A stretch of 5,840 nucleotides of DNA from an uncultured Faecalibacterium sp. GTDB lineage: Bacteria; Bacillota; Clostridia; Oscillospirales; Ruminococcaceae. Positions within the stretch are counted from its first letter, which is position 1. Each line of letters opens with the position of its first letter. A model generated the notes under the pieces. The model did not search any database, was not told the DNA's origin, and saw only the letters and a program-made list of their open reading frames with translations. Positions 1 to 5,599 of the stretch are shown here, one piece after another. The stretch spans positions 1-5,840 of the forward strand of contig CAKTFD010000113.1 of assembly GCA_934553285.1 (NCBI GenBank), written 5' to 3'. Made by a program: the position numbers and the translations under genes.

Positions 1-12
1 GACAAACTCTCA

Positions 13-63
13 AAATTCAACGAATACTCGTGAATTTCTCGCACAGACACGAAAAATCACGAA
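13..63. repeat. Small inverted and direct repeats beside the broken tRNA
   Basis: AAATTCA (13-19) and TGAATTT (31-37) are perfect 7-base inverted arms. Inside them CGA (21-23) and TCG (28-30) also pair, so a compact AT-rich hairpin can form on either strand. The motif TCGTGA (28-33) is the inverse of TCACGA (57-62), and CACGAA occurs twice, at 48-53 and 58-63, ten bases apart. These lie exactly where the 3' half of the tRNA-Leu should be. They could be the end of an integrated element or recombinase-binding repeats, but no integrase gene is in view. Confidence 0.45.
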
Positions 64-106
64 GCGGATTTTGAGTCCCCCTCGTCTGCCATTCCGACAC
101 ACCGGC
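64..106 (-). pseudogene. 5' half of tRNA-Leu (anticodon CAA), 3' half missing
   Basis: Read on the minus strand from 106, the sequence has a 7-base acceptor strand (GCCGGTG), TG at positions 8-9, a D arm with TCG/CGA stem and a GG-containing loop, and an anticodon stem-loop whose 7-base loop CTCAAAA carries anticodon CAA (plus-strand 71-73). This is the bacterial tRNA-Leu pattern. The anticodon stem pairs at four of five positions, with G28 facing G42 near the point where similarity stops. The next 60 or so bases contain no long variable arm, no TTCRA-type T arm and no CACCGGC to pair with the acceptor. A tRNA-Leu of normal length (about 85-90 nt) would end inside the window, so the gene is broken. 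A badly scrambled intact tRNA is unlikely. A distant continuation beyond position 1 cannot be excluded. Confidence 0.65.
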
Positions 107-129
107 ATATCATTTTATGAACGAATTTT

Positions 130-158
130 ATTATACAGGATTTTCAAGGTAAAATCAA
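130..158 (-). promoter_or_regulatory. Sigma-A-type promoter of the broken tRNA-Leu
   Basis: On the minus strand TTGATT (158-153) is separated by 17 bases from a perfect TATAAT (135-130). Transcription would start near 123-124, about 17 bases before the tRNA 5' base at 106, which is normal for a tRNA gene. The promoter has stayed intact although the gene it serves has lost its 3' half, so a short tRNA-half-like transcript running off the left edge is possible. Confidence 0.65.
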
Positions 159-322
159 GGGGGAGTTTTTGCAGCGGAGAAAAGAAAAATAGCAGGGCCA
201 CACTCCGTATTATGTGTCGTTCTGTGTGCGTGGGAAACACAAATTGCGCCAAGATCCTGAAAAAATATCTTGATACGCTATTTTTGAAAAAACGGCGAAG
301 GTGCTGCACCGGGCAGCTGCCG
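159..322. other. Non-coding stretch between the tRNA promoter and the receiver gene
   Basis: No reading frame here has a credible start and ribosome-binding site. Two overlapping hairpins are visible. CAAGAT (250-255) pairs with ATCTTG (267-272), and AAAAATA (261-267) pairs with TATTTTT (279-285). They share bases 267-272 and so exclude each other. Both lie upstream of the receiver-gene promoter, so they are not in its leader. They could be a weak terminator for something to the left, or simply AT-rich chance pairing. Confidence 0.3.
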
Positions 323-352
323 TTGACGGGGCGGGAAAAAACAGGGTATAAT
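323..352 (+). promoter_or_regulatory. Promoter of the receiver-domain gene
   Basis: TTGACG (323-328) and a perfect TATAAT (347-352) are 18 bases apart. The predicted transcript start is near 359, giving a leader of about 50 bases before the ATG at 408. Box quality suggests a fairly strong housekeeping promoter. No obvious operator dyad overlaps it. Confidence 0.75.
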
Positions 353-407
353 CGGGCTGAAAACGGACTTTTGGCAGCAGAGGCGGCAGCGCACAGGAGG
401 AGAGAGC

Positions 408-983
408 ATGACAGAACAGCAGAACAGGATACGGGAACTTTACGCAGAGGGCTGGGTGGACTGTCGGCAGAGCGTTCTGATCGTGGACGATTCCGCAATG
501 AACCGGCAGATGCTTGGCGAAATGCTGGGCAACCGCTTTGATACAGCCGAGGCGGCTAGCGGGGAGGAATGTCTGCGCCTGCTGGAAGAGAACCGCACCG
601 GCATTTCCATCGTGCTGCTGGATATCAATATGCCGGGCATCGATGGCTTTGCCGTGCTGGAAGCCATGAAGCGGCAGCGGATGCTGGAGGAGATCCCGGT
701 GGTTATGATCTCCAGCGAGGACGGGGCGGATACGGTGCGCCGCGCCTTTGATATGGGCGCGCTGGATTATATCAGCCGCCCGTTTGACGCCCAGCTGGTG
801 TGCCGGCGCATCATCAACACTATCCGGCTGTACGCAAAACAGCGGCGGCTCAGCGCCATGGTGGCAGCGCAGATGTATGAAACTGCCTGGAACAGCCAGC
901 GTGCACCGGCGATGCAGCAAAGCCTGCCGGAGCTTGGCGATGCACTGGAAACAGCGCTTCACGGGCTGGAAAAGCAGGTGTAG
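408..983 (+). CDS. Single-domain response regulator (receiver domain with short C-terminal tail)
   Basis: This 191-residue protein is a phosphoacceptor receiver. Residues 22-140 show the family plan: acidic pair D27-D28 after the first strand, phosphorylation site D72 in LLDINMPGIDG, a serine at 102 in the switch position, and the Y-I-S-R-P-F-D segment at 121-127. The usually invariant lysine of that last segment is arginine here (R124). After the receiver, about 50 residues begin with a helix (near 138-155) resembling the linker that joins receivers to HD or GGDEF domains in clostridial proteins. The protein then stops without any such domain, and no continuation appears in another frame. 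The ATG has AGGAGG at 395-400, seven bases upstream. It has its own promoter and no adjacent histidine kinase. By family it would pass a phosphorylation signal by protein contact; kinase and partner are unknown. Confidence 0.85.
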   Translation: MTEQQNRIRELYAEGWVDCRQSVLIVDDSAMNRQMLGEMLGNRFDTAEAASGEECLRLLEENRTGISIVLLDINMPGIDGFAVLEAMKRQRMLEEIPVVMISSEDGADTVRRAFDMGALDYISRPFDAQLVCRRIINTIRLYAKQRRLSAMVAAQMYETAWNSQRAPAMQQSLPELGDALETALHGLEKQV

Positions 984-989
984 CGGTAA

Positions 990-1010
990 AGGGGACAGTC
1001 CCTCTGTTTT
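990..1010 (+). terminator. Weak terminator-like hairpin after the receiver gene
   Basis: Just past the stop codon AGGG (990-993) can pair with CCCT (1000-1003) around a 6-base loop, followed by CTG and four T. The stem is short and the T tract poor, so termination would be leaky at best. It sits before the separate promoter of the next gene, which is where a terminator would be expected. Confidence 0.25.
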
Positions 1011-1032
1011 GTGAAATACATAAGTCCGGTTC

Positions 1033-1061
1033 TTGCCCGGCGGCGCGGGCTGTGCTACACT
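1033..1061 (+). promoter_or_regulatory. Extended -10 promoter of the SpoIID-domain gene
   Basis: TTGCCC (1033-1038) and TACACT (1056-1061) are 17 bases apart, and TG at 1053-1054 makes an extended -10 box. Transcription would start near 1068. This start lies downstream of an in-frame GTG at 1011, which argues that translation begins later, at the TTG at 1101. An inverted repeat GCCCG/CGGGC (1035-1039 and 1046-1050) lies across the -35 box and spacer and could be an operator, though so GC-rich a dyad may be chance. Confidence 0.6.
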
Positions 1062-1083
1062 AATATCGTAGCAACTCAAATAC

Positions 1084-1090
1084 AAGGAGG
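1084..1090 (+). promoter_or_regulatory. Ribosome-binding site that sets a TTG start
   Basis: AAGGAGG lies 10 bases before the TTG at 1101 and downstream of the predicted transcript start. No ATG or GTG in frame is nearer. Starting here places the signal peptide exactly at the N terminus, whereas the upstream GTG at 1011 would add 30 residues before it. Confidence 0.75.
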
Positions 1091-1100
1091 GAACCGGATT

Positions 1101-2147
1101 TTGAAACATCTGCATCGGTTTGCACGCCGTGCCGCAGCATTTTTGCTGGCGGTCGTGCTGTGCGTCAGCATCCCTGCGGCAGCGGCATCCGCTGCCACCA
1201 CCATCGGCGGGGCCGACACGACCCTGATCCCCGCAGAGGACGAAAACTGCCTCAGCTGGCTGTTTGGCTCTAAGGATAAGATCACCATGCCCTATCTGAA
1301 CATCAAGGGGCAGGGGCTGAAACGCAATGTGACTTTGGACCTGGTGGATTGCCTGGTGGGCATCACCTATACGGAGCTGGGGTCTATCGGCAGCTTTGTC
1401 AATGCCAGTGCCGCCCAGCAGGCCTGGAAGGCGCAGGCGGTGGCCATCCACTCCTACCTGGAATATCACAAACAGTATGGCTCCTCGGCCAACGCCCTCA
1501 TCTATACCCCGGTCAGCCAGATCCCCTCGTCCACCCGCAGCGCCATCCGCAAGGCGGTGCAGGCGGTCAAGGATGAGGTACTGGTGTACAACGGCGGCGT
1601 GTGCGATGCGGTGTGGTCTGCCAGCGCGGGCTACAACACCCAGACCGGCGTGTACGGTACCTGCTCCAGCCTGGATGCCTGGGGCACCGATGTGCCCTAT
1701 CTGCAAAGCGTGGAAAGCCCCTACGAGAAACAGTACCACGACCTTCTGCGCAGGGTCATCGGTAAGGACTATACCTATGTGGAATACAACGACAGCCGCA
1801 CCGGCCAGCCCTACCAGAGAGCGGATACCACCCACAAGGATCTGGGCGGCTTTGTGCAGTACAACACGCTGGTGTCCAACGGCCGCAGCTACCGGTATAT
1901 CAGCCAGTTCGTTTCGTCCCGCTATTGCTTCGACTTTGGTGCCGATGCTGCCGGCACCCCCTGCATGACCTACTACGGCTTTGGCCACGGTGTGGGCATG
2001 AGCCAGTGCGGCGCAGTGGGCTATGCCGCCGAACAGGGCATGAACTATAAAAAGATCCTGCAGCACTACTACACCGGTGCACAGATCCGTACCCGCAGCA
2101 CCCGCAGCGGAGGATTGTTTGGCTGGCTGGCAGGGCTGTTCCATTGA
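1101..2147 (+). CDS. Secreted SpoIID-domain protein, probable peptidoglycan glycan-strand hydrolase
   Basis: From the TTG start the protein has 348 residues. Residues 1-31 form a signal peptide: basic H-R-F-A-R-R, a hydrophobic core, and an Ala-rich cleavage site near A-S-A. No lipobox is present. The SpoIID domain spans roughly residues 75-330. It has the conserved glutamate (E92 in ITYTELG) that aligns with the catalytic Glu of B. subtilis SpoIID, a W-K-A-Q-A-V-A helix at 109-115, and the C-terminal GFGHGVGMSQCGA motif (293-305) followed by NYKKILQHYYTGA. SpoIID proteins are lytic transglycosylases that cut glycan strands stripped of peptides, in sporulation or, as relatives, in other wall remodelling. 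The segment usually read as (F/Y)HS(T/S)SGG is here V-W-S-A-S-A-G (171-177), losing the histidine. The tail after residue 330 is basic, then Gly/Trp/Leu-rich. Its own promoter and lack of sporulation neighbours argue against a classical spoIID role. Confidence 0.85.
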   Translation: MKHLHRFARRAAAFLLAVVLCVSIPAAAASAATTIGGADTTLIPAEDENCLSWLFGSKDKITMPYLNIKGQGLKRNVTLDLVDCLVGITYTELGSIGSFVNASAAQQAWKAQAVAIHSYLEYHKQYGSSANALIYTPVSQIPSSTRSAIRKAVQAVKDEVLVYNGGVCDAVWSASAGYNTQTGVYGTCSSLDAWGTDVPYLQSVESPYEKQYHDLLRRVIGKDYTYVEYNDSRTGQPYQRADTTHKDLGGFVQYNTLVSNGRSYRYISQFVSSRYCFDFGADAAGTPCMTYYGFGHGVGMSQCGAVGYAAEQGMNYKKILQHYYTGAQIRTRSTRSGGLFGWLAGLFH

Positions 2148-2162
2148 AATTTTGGAAAAACC

Positions 2163-2191
2163 TTCTCAAACGCCGTATGATTTGGTATACT
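2163..2191 (+). promoter_or_regulatory. Promoter of the glycosyltransferase operon
   Basis: TTCTCA (2163-2168) and TATACT (2186-2191) are 17 bases apart, with TG at 2183-2184 making an extended -10. Transcription would begin near 2198, giving a leader of about 80 bases. No strong terminator separates it from the gene before, so some read-through from the SpoIID-domain gene is possible. Confidence 0.6.
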
Positions 2192-2196
2192 ATACC
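2184..2196. promoter_or_regulatory. Perfect 13-base palindrome over the -10 box, possible operator
   Basis: GGTATA and TATACC are perfect 6-base arms around a single central C at 2190. The dyad covers the whole -10 hexamer and ends near the predicted start site. Its core GTATAC recurs at 2244-2249 in the leader. A repressor site is plausible, but TA-rich -10 boxes form short palindromes easily. Confidence 0.35.
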
Positions 2197-2217
2197 CGTT
2201 TGTAAGGAGTAAACGGG
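2195..2217 (+). promoter_or_regulatory. Hairpin at the 5' end of the operon mRNA, with a Shine-Dalgarno-like loop
   Basis: CCCGTTT (2195-2201) and AAACGGG (2211-2217) form a perfect 7-bp stem around the 9-base loop GTAAGGAGT. The loop carries AAGGAG, a good Shine-Dalgarno match, but no start codon stands at the right distance behind it. The real ribosome-binding site for the next gene is GGAG at 2266-2269, seven bases before the ATG. A 5'-terminal stem with a ribosome-binding purine run recalls the mRNA-stabilising STAB-SD leader of Bacillus cry3A; the function here is inferred. Confidence 0.45.
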
Positions 2218-2276
2218 CAGCCTGAATTATAATATAAGGATAAGTATACGTAAAACGTACGGATTGGAGTATCGGC

Positions 2277-4691
2277 ATGGAGTTGGATCAGGAAAAGCAG
2301 GACCGGGAAGCTGCAGAGCGCAGCCGGGTGCTGGCACAGCGCATCGTGCGGGAGCTTTGCCCCCGCAGCATCCAGGTGCTGGGCGGCAGCGGCCTGCTGG
2401 AAAAAGCACTGGATAAAATGGATATCGCCCTGGTGGAGGAAAACGCCGCGCTGCTGGTGGTGGTGGATGCACAGTGGGTGCAGCTGCCTGCCGTGCAGGC
2501 CGAAAAGGTGCTGCTGGTGTGCGAGGAGTACACCGCCATGGCCGCCTGCGCAAAGCAGCTGGCCGAGCAGGGCCTCTACCGGGACTTTGCCTGGCAGGAC
2601 CGCAGCCATGCGCAGATGACGGCGTTGTTTGGCCGCACTGCCGTGGCCCGGCAGCCGGAGCTGCTGGTGGATTACGAGCAGCAGCTGGATGTCCTGCGGG
2701 AGCGCGCCCAGCAGGCCGAGTACACCGCTGCCGCCCAGGCCGCCCAGCTGGAGCGGCTGCGCAGCGATCTTTCGCTGAGCCGCAGCCACGAGCAGCAGCT
2801 GGAAGTGACCCTGAACGGCGTGGTCAACTCCACTTTCTGGAAGCTCACCTGGCCGCTGCGCTATCTGGTGAGCAAGTGCCGCCAGCTGTGGCACACCTTC
2901 CCGCTGTTCGTATTTTTGGCCACGCTGCATCGGGTGGGCATTTCTGGCGTGCGCGCACAGGCAAAAGCCAAACGGGAGTACAAAAAACTCTTCCCGGGCA
3001 AGACCCTGCGTGCCGACCGCTTTGCCAGCGCCGAGCTGCTGGTCCGGCAGGCTGCCAGCCAGCCGGATGCGCCGCTTATCAGCATCGTGGTGCCGCTGTA
3101 CAACACCCCCCACGATTTTCTGGAAGAGCTGCTGGACTCGGTGCAGAACCAGACCTACCGCAACTGGGAGCTGTGCATGGTGGATGCCGGGCAGGATACA
3201 GAGGTGGGCAGCATCGTACAGAACCGCGCCCGCACCGACAGCCGCATCCGCTACAAAAAGCTGGACAGCAACGAGGGCATTGCCGGTAATACCAATCAGG
3301 GCTTTGCCCTTGCTGCGGGCAGTTACATCGCCCTGCTGGATCACGATGATATCCTACACCCCTGTGCACTGTGGTATGTGGCCGAGGCCATTGCCCAAAA
3401 GGGCGCGGACTTTGTGTATACCGATGAGGTTACTTTTGAAGGGGATATCGACCATCTGACGGTCTACCACTTCAAGCCGGATTATATGTTGGACAACCTC
3501 CGCTCCAACAACTATATCTGCCACCTGAGCGTGTTCAGCGCAGCGCTGCTGGCCGAGGTGGGCGGCGACGAGCGGGCCGCGTTCAACGGCAGCCAGGATT
3601 ACGATCTGTACCTGCGCCTGACCGAGAAGGCGCATAAGATCGTGCACATCCCGCACCTGCTGTACTACTGGCGGTCCAGCCCGGCCAGCGTGGCCAGCAA
3701 CATCTCCGCCAAGACCTACTGTCTGGAAGCTGCGGTAAAGGCCCTGCGCGCCCACTACGACCGTGTGGGCGTGCCGGTGGACGATGTGCGCATGATCCCC
3801 GGGACACCGGGCTTTTACAAGACCGATTATACCATCACAAAGCCCGGCCGGGTCAGCGTGCTGATCCCGAACTGCGACCATGCGGGCGATCTGCGGGTGT
3901 GCGTGGAGTCCATCTACCGTAAGACCACCTACCCGGATTTCGAGATCCTTATCATCGAGAACAACAGCAGGGAAGAGGCGACCTTCCGCTGCTACGAGCA
4001 GCTGCAGAAGGAGCACCCGGATACCCTGAAAGTGCTTACCTGGCAGGGTACCGGCTTCAACTACAGTGCGCTGAACAACTTTGGCGCAAAGGCTGCTGCC
4101 GGTGAGTATCTGCTGCTGCTCAACAACGATACAGAGGTCATCTCCCCCCGCTGGATGGAGGAGATGGTCATGTACGCCCAGCAGGACCGTGTGGGCTGTG
4201 TGGGCGCCAAGCTGCTCTACCCGGACAACACCATCCAACATGCGGGCATCGGCTTCGGATTCCTGACCCTGGCAGCCCATATGCATAAAAACTTCCCCGT
4301 GGGGCATCCCGGCTATATGGGCCGGCTGGTGTACGCACAGGATGTGTATGCAGTGACCGCTGCCTGCCTGATGGTGCGCAAGGCGGTGTACGAGCAGGTG
4401 AACGGCCTGGACGAGAGCTTTGCCGTGGCCTTTAACGATGTGGACTTCTGCGTCCGCGTGCGGGAGGCGGGCTACACCAACGTGTTCACCCCCTTTGCTG
4501 AGCTGTACCACTACGAGAGCAAGAGCCGCGGGCTGGATGAAAGCCCGGCCAAGCGCAAGCGCTTTACCTCCGAGGTGGAGCGCTTCCAGAAGCGCTGGGC
4601 AAAGCAGCTGGCTGACGGGGATCCCTGCATGAACCCCAACTTTGACCTGATGAAAGAGGATTTCAGCTTTGACATCAAACCGCTGGAGTGA
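2277..4691 (+). CDS. Tandem two-domain family 2 glycosyltransferase with coiled-coil N terminus
   Basis: This 804-residue protein is predicted to make surface polysaccharide. Residues 1-130 are an unrecognised alpha/beta region. Residues 131-180 look like a coiled coil rich in Gln, Ala and Leu. A conserved-looking STFWKLTWPLR segment (185-195) and a hydrophobic, basic stretch to about 235 may bind the membrane. GT2 domain one (about 266-480) begins PLISIVVPLYN and has DHDD (355-358), the metal and nucleotide-sugar motif, then QDYDLYLRL (440-448) with probable base D441. GT2 domain two (about 525-770) begins RVSVLIPN and has NND (616-618) and NDVDFCVRV (720-728) with probable base D723, then HYESKSRG (745-752). 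Both active sites look complete, so two sugar transfers per chain are likely. Donor and acceptor cannot be read; rhamnose polymers are a common product of such proteins. The start ATG has GGAG seven bases upstream. The second operon gene follows after 47 bases. Confidence 0.88.
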   Translation: MELDQEKQDREAAERSRVLAQRIVRELCPRSIQVLGGSGLLEKALDKMDIALVEENAALLVVVDAQWVQLPAVQAEKVLLVCEEYTAMAACAKQLAEQGLYRDFAWQDRSHAQMTALFGRTAVARQPELLVDYEQQLDVLRERAQQAEYTAAAQAAQLERLRSDLSLSRSHEQQLEVTLNGVVNSTFWKLTWPLRYLVSKCRQLWHTFPLFVFLATLHRVGISGVRAQAKAKREYKKLFPGKTLRADRFASAELLVRQAASQPDAPLISIVVPLYNTPHDFLEELLDSVQNQTYRNWELCMVDAGQDTEVGSIVQNRARTDSRIRYKKLDSNEGIAGNTNQGFALAAGSYIALLDHDDILHPCALWYVAEAIAQKGADFVYTDEVTFEGDIDHLTVYHFKPDYMLDNLRSNNYICHLSVFSAALLAEVGGDERAAFNGSQDYDLYLRLTEKAHKIVHIPHLLYYWRSSPASVASNISAKTYCLEAAVKALRAHYDRVGVPVDDVRMIPGTPGFYKTDYTITKPGRVSVLIPNCDHAGDLRVCVESIYRKTTYPDFEILIIENNSREEATFRCYEQLQKEHPDTLKVLTWQGTGFNYSALNNFGAKAAAGEYLLLLNNDTEVISPRWMEEMVMYAQQDRVGCVGAKLLYPDNTIQHAGIGFGFLTLAAHMHKNFPVGHPGYMGRLVYAQDVYAVTAACLMVRKAVYEQVNGLDESFAVAFNDVDFCVRVREAGYTNVFTPFAELYHYESKSRGLDESPAKRKRFTSEVERFQKRWAKQLADGDPCMNPNFDLMKEDFSFDIKPLE

Positions 4692-4724
4692 ACCCCTTTT
4701 GCCGGGCCGGACTGAAACGAGAAA

Positions 4725-4730
4725 AGAGGA
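4725..4730 (+). promoter_or_regulatory. Ribosome-binding site that sets a GTG start
   Basis: AGAGGA stands eight bases before the GTG at 4739. The alternative GTG at 4688 overlaps the preceding stop codon as GTGA but has no separate Shine-Dalgarno sequence. Starting at 4739 puts the first GT2 strand (LSACIVVYN) at the very N terminus, as usual in the family. Confidence 0.6.
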
Positions 4731-4738
4731 AAACGCCG

Positions 4739-5530
4739 GTGGAACTTTCGGCCTGTATCGTAGTATATAACGGCGCTGAGGAAGCTATAAAGGCGGCGCA
4801 GACCGTGCTGGACTGCACCCGCCGCTACCCGCTGACACTGTATCTGGTGGATAACGCCAGCCCGGACGGCAGCGGCCAGCGCCTGACGGACGCCGCTGCA
4901 GACGGCACCCTGCGCACTGCCCCCGGGCAGACCGTGCAGGTGCTGCGTCGGCTGGAAAACGGCGGCTTTGGCACCGGCCACAACACGGTGCTCTCGCTGC
5001 TGCACAGCAGGGTGCATTTTGTCCTCAACCCGGATGTGCAGCTGACCGGGGATACCCTGAGCGACCTGGCAGACTGGATGACTGCCCACCCCGGTGTGGT
5101 GATGACCCGCCCGGGGCTGGTGTTCCCGGACGGGCGGCCCCAGCAGCTGCCGCTGCGCCGGTGCAGCGTGCGGGCCATGGTCTACCGCCAGCTGCCCTGC
5201 CTCAGATTCTGGGCAAAGTGCAACGACCGCTACCTGATGGCGGACCGGGACCTGACCCGGCCCACCGAGATCGAGTTCTGCACCGGCAGCTTTTCGGCGG
5301 TGGACACAGCGGTGTTCAAAGCCGTGGGCGGTTTTGACGAGGGCTACTTCATGTACGTGGAGGATGCGGACCTGACCCAGAAGATGCGCACAAAGGGCAA
5401 GGCATATCTGGTGCCCCAGTATACTGCCATCCACGCCTGGCACCGGGCGGCGCACCGCAGCTTAAAGCCCTTTTTATGGCAGCTGCGCAGTCTGCTGCGG
5501 TATTTTTCCAAGTGGGGCTTTGCGTGGTGA
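4739..5530 (+). CDS. Family 2 glycosyltransferase, WbbL/rhamnosyltransferase type
   Basis: The protein has 263 residues from the GTG at 4739, a common size for single-domain enzymes of this group. The N-terminal strand CIVVYN (6-11) leads the fold, followed by VDNASPDGSG (37-46), NGGFGTGHN (74-82) and LNPDV (96-100), which holds the metal-binding aspartate. The acceptor half has EFCTGSFSAV (179-188), GGFDEGYFMYVEDADL (197-212) with the probable catalytic E-D pair, and IHAWHR (231-236). This set is typical of dTDP-rhamnose-type transferases such as WbbL, which add rhamnose to a lipid-linked sugar at the inner membrane face. That donor is inferred from the family only. Basic and aromatic residues at the C terminus (about 240-263) may form an amphipathic membrane contact. 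A longer form from GTG 4688 would add 17 basic residues and be coupled to the upstream stop codon. Same operon as the tandem enzyme. Confidence 0.85.
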   Translation: MELSACIVVYNGAEEAIKAAQTVLDCTRRYPLTLYLVDNASPDGSGQRLTDAAADGTLRTAPGQTVQVLRRLENGGFGTGHNTVLSLLHSRVHFVLNPDVQLTGDTLSDLADWMTAHPGVVMTRPGLVFPDGRPQQLPLRRCSVRAMVYRQLPCLRFWAKCNDRYLMADRDLTRPTEIEFCTGSFSAVDTAVFKAVGGFDEGYFMYVEDADLTQKMRTKGKAYLVPQYTAIHAWHRAAHRSLKPFLWQLRSLLRYFSKWGFAW

Positions 5531-5582
5531 GCCGGGACGATCTGAAATGGCTTCCGCTGCGCTCTAGCCATAATTAGCGGAA

Positions 5583-5598
5583 AAATTATTTATAATTT
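5583..5598. repeat. AT-only dyad upstream of the operon hairpin
   Basis: AAATTA (5583-5588) and TAATTT (5593-5598) are perfect arms around TTTA. The dyad abuts the 16-bp GC-rich stem at 5600. It may be the A-rich side of a bidirectional terminator. Confidence 0.35.
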
Positions 5599-5599
5599 C

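Noticed and set aside
64..106. 3' end of a plus-strand tRNA
   Set aside because: The plus strand looked T-loop-like at GAGTCC, but stems do not pair. The minus strand explains the same bases fully as a tRNA-Leu 5' half.
71..541. Plus-strand frame of 156 codons from the tRNA region into the receiver gene
   Set aside because: It has no ribosome-binding site, crosses the broken tRNA, two promoters and hairpins, and overlaps a well-supported gene out of frame.
1011..1100. GTG at 1011 as start of the SpoIID-domain gene
   Set aside because: It lies upstream of the predicted promoter and would bury the signal peptide behind 30 residues. The TTG at 1101 has AAGGAGG before it.
1101..1194. Lipoprotein signal in the SpoIID-domain protein
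   Set aside because: The cysteine in the hydrophobic core follows V-V-L, not a lipobox, and an Ala-rich ordinary cleavage site comes later.
210..2144. 644-residue open frame on the minus strand
   Set aside because: It is antisense to the receiver and SpoIID genes, which have clear motifs, ribosome-binding sites and promoters. Its sequence is low-complexity, Ala/Gly/His-rich, as expected from GC-rich codon bias on the other strand.
2228..2233. TATAAT in the glycosyltransferase leader as a second promoter
   Set aside because: The hexamer is perfect, but no -35-like sequence stands 16-18 bases upstream, and no extended TG precedes it. A weak secondary start is possible but not supported.
2190..5455. 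Three long minus-strand frames (2190-3344, 3354-4511, 4511-5455)
   Set aside because: They mirror the glycosyltransferase genes and show no recognisable fold or motif. Stop-free antisense frames are common in GC-rich genes.
5554..5580. CCGCT/AGCGG hairpin right after the last gene as terminator
   Set aside because: The stem is only 5 bp with a 17-base loop and is followed by A-rich rather than T-rich sequence. The stem at 5600-5635 is far stronger.
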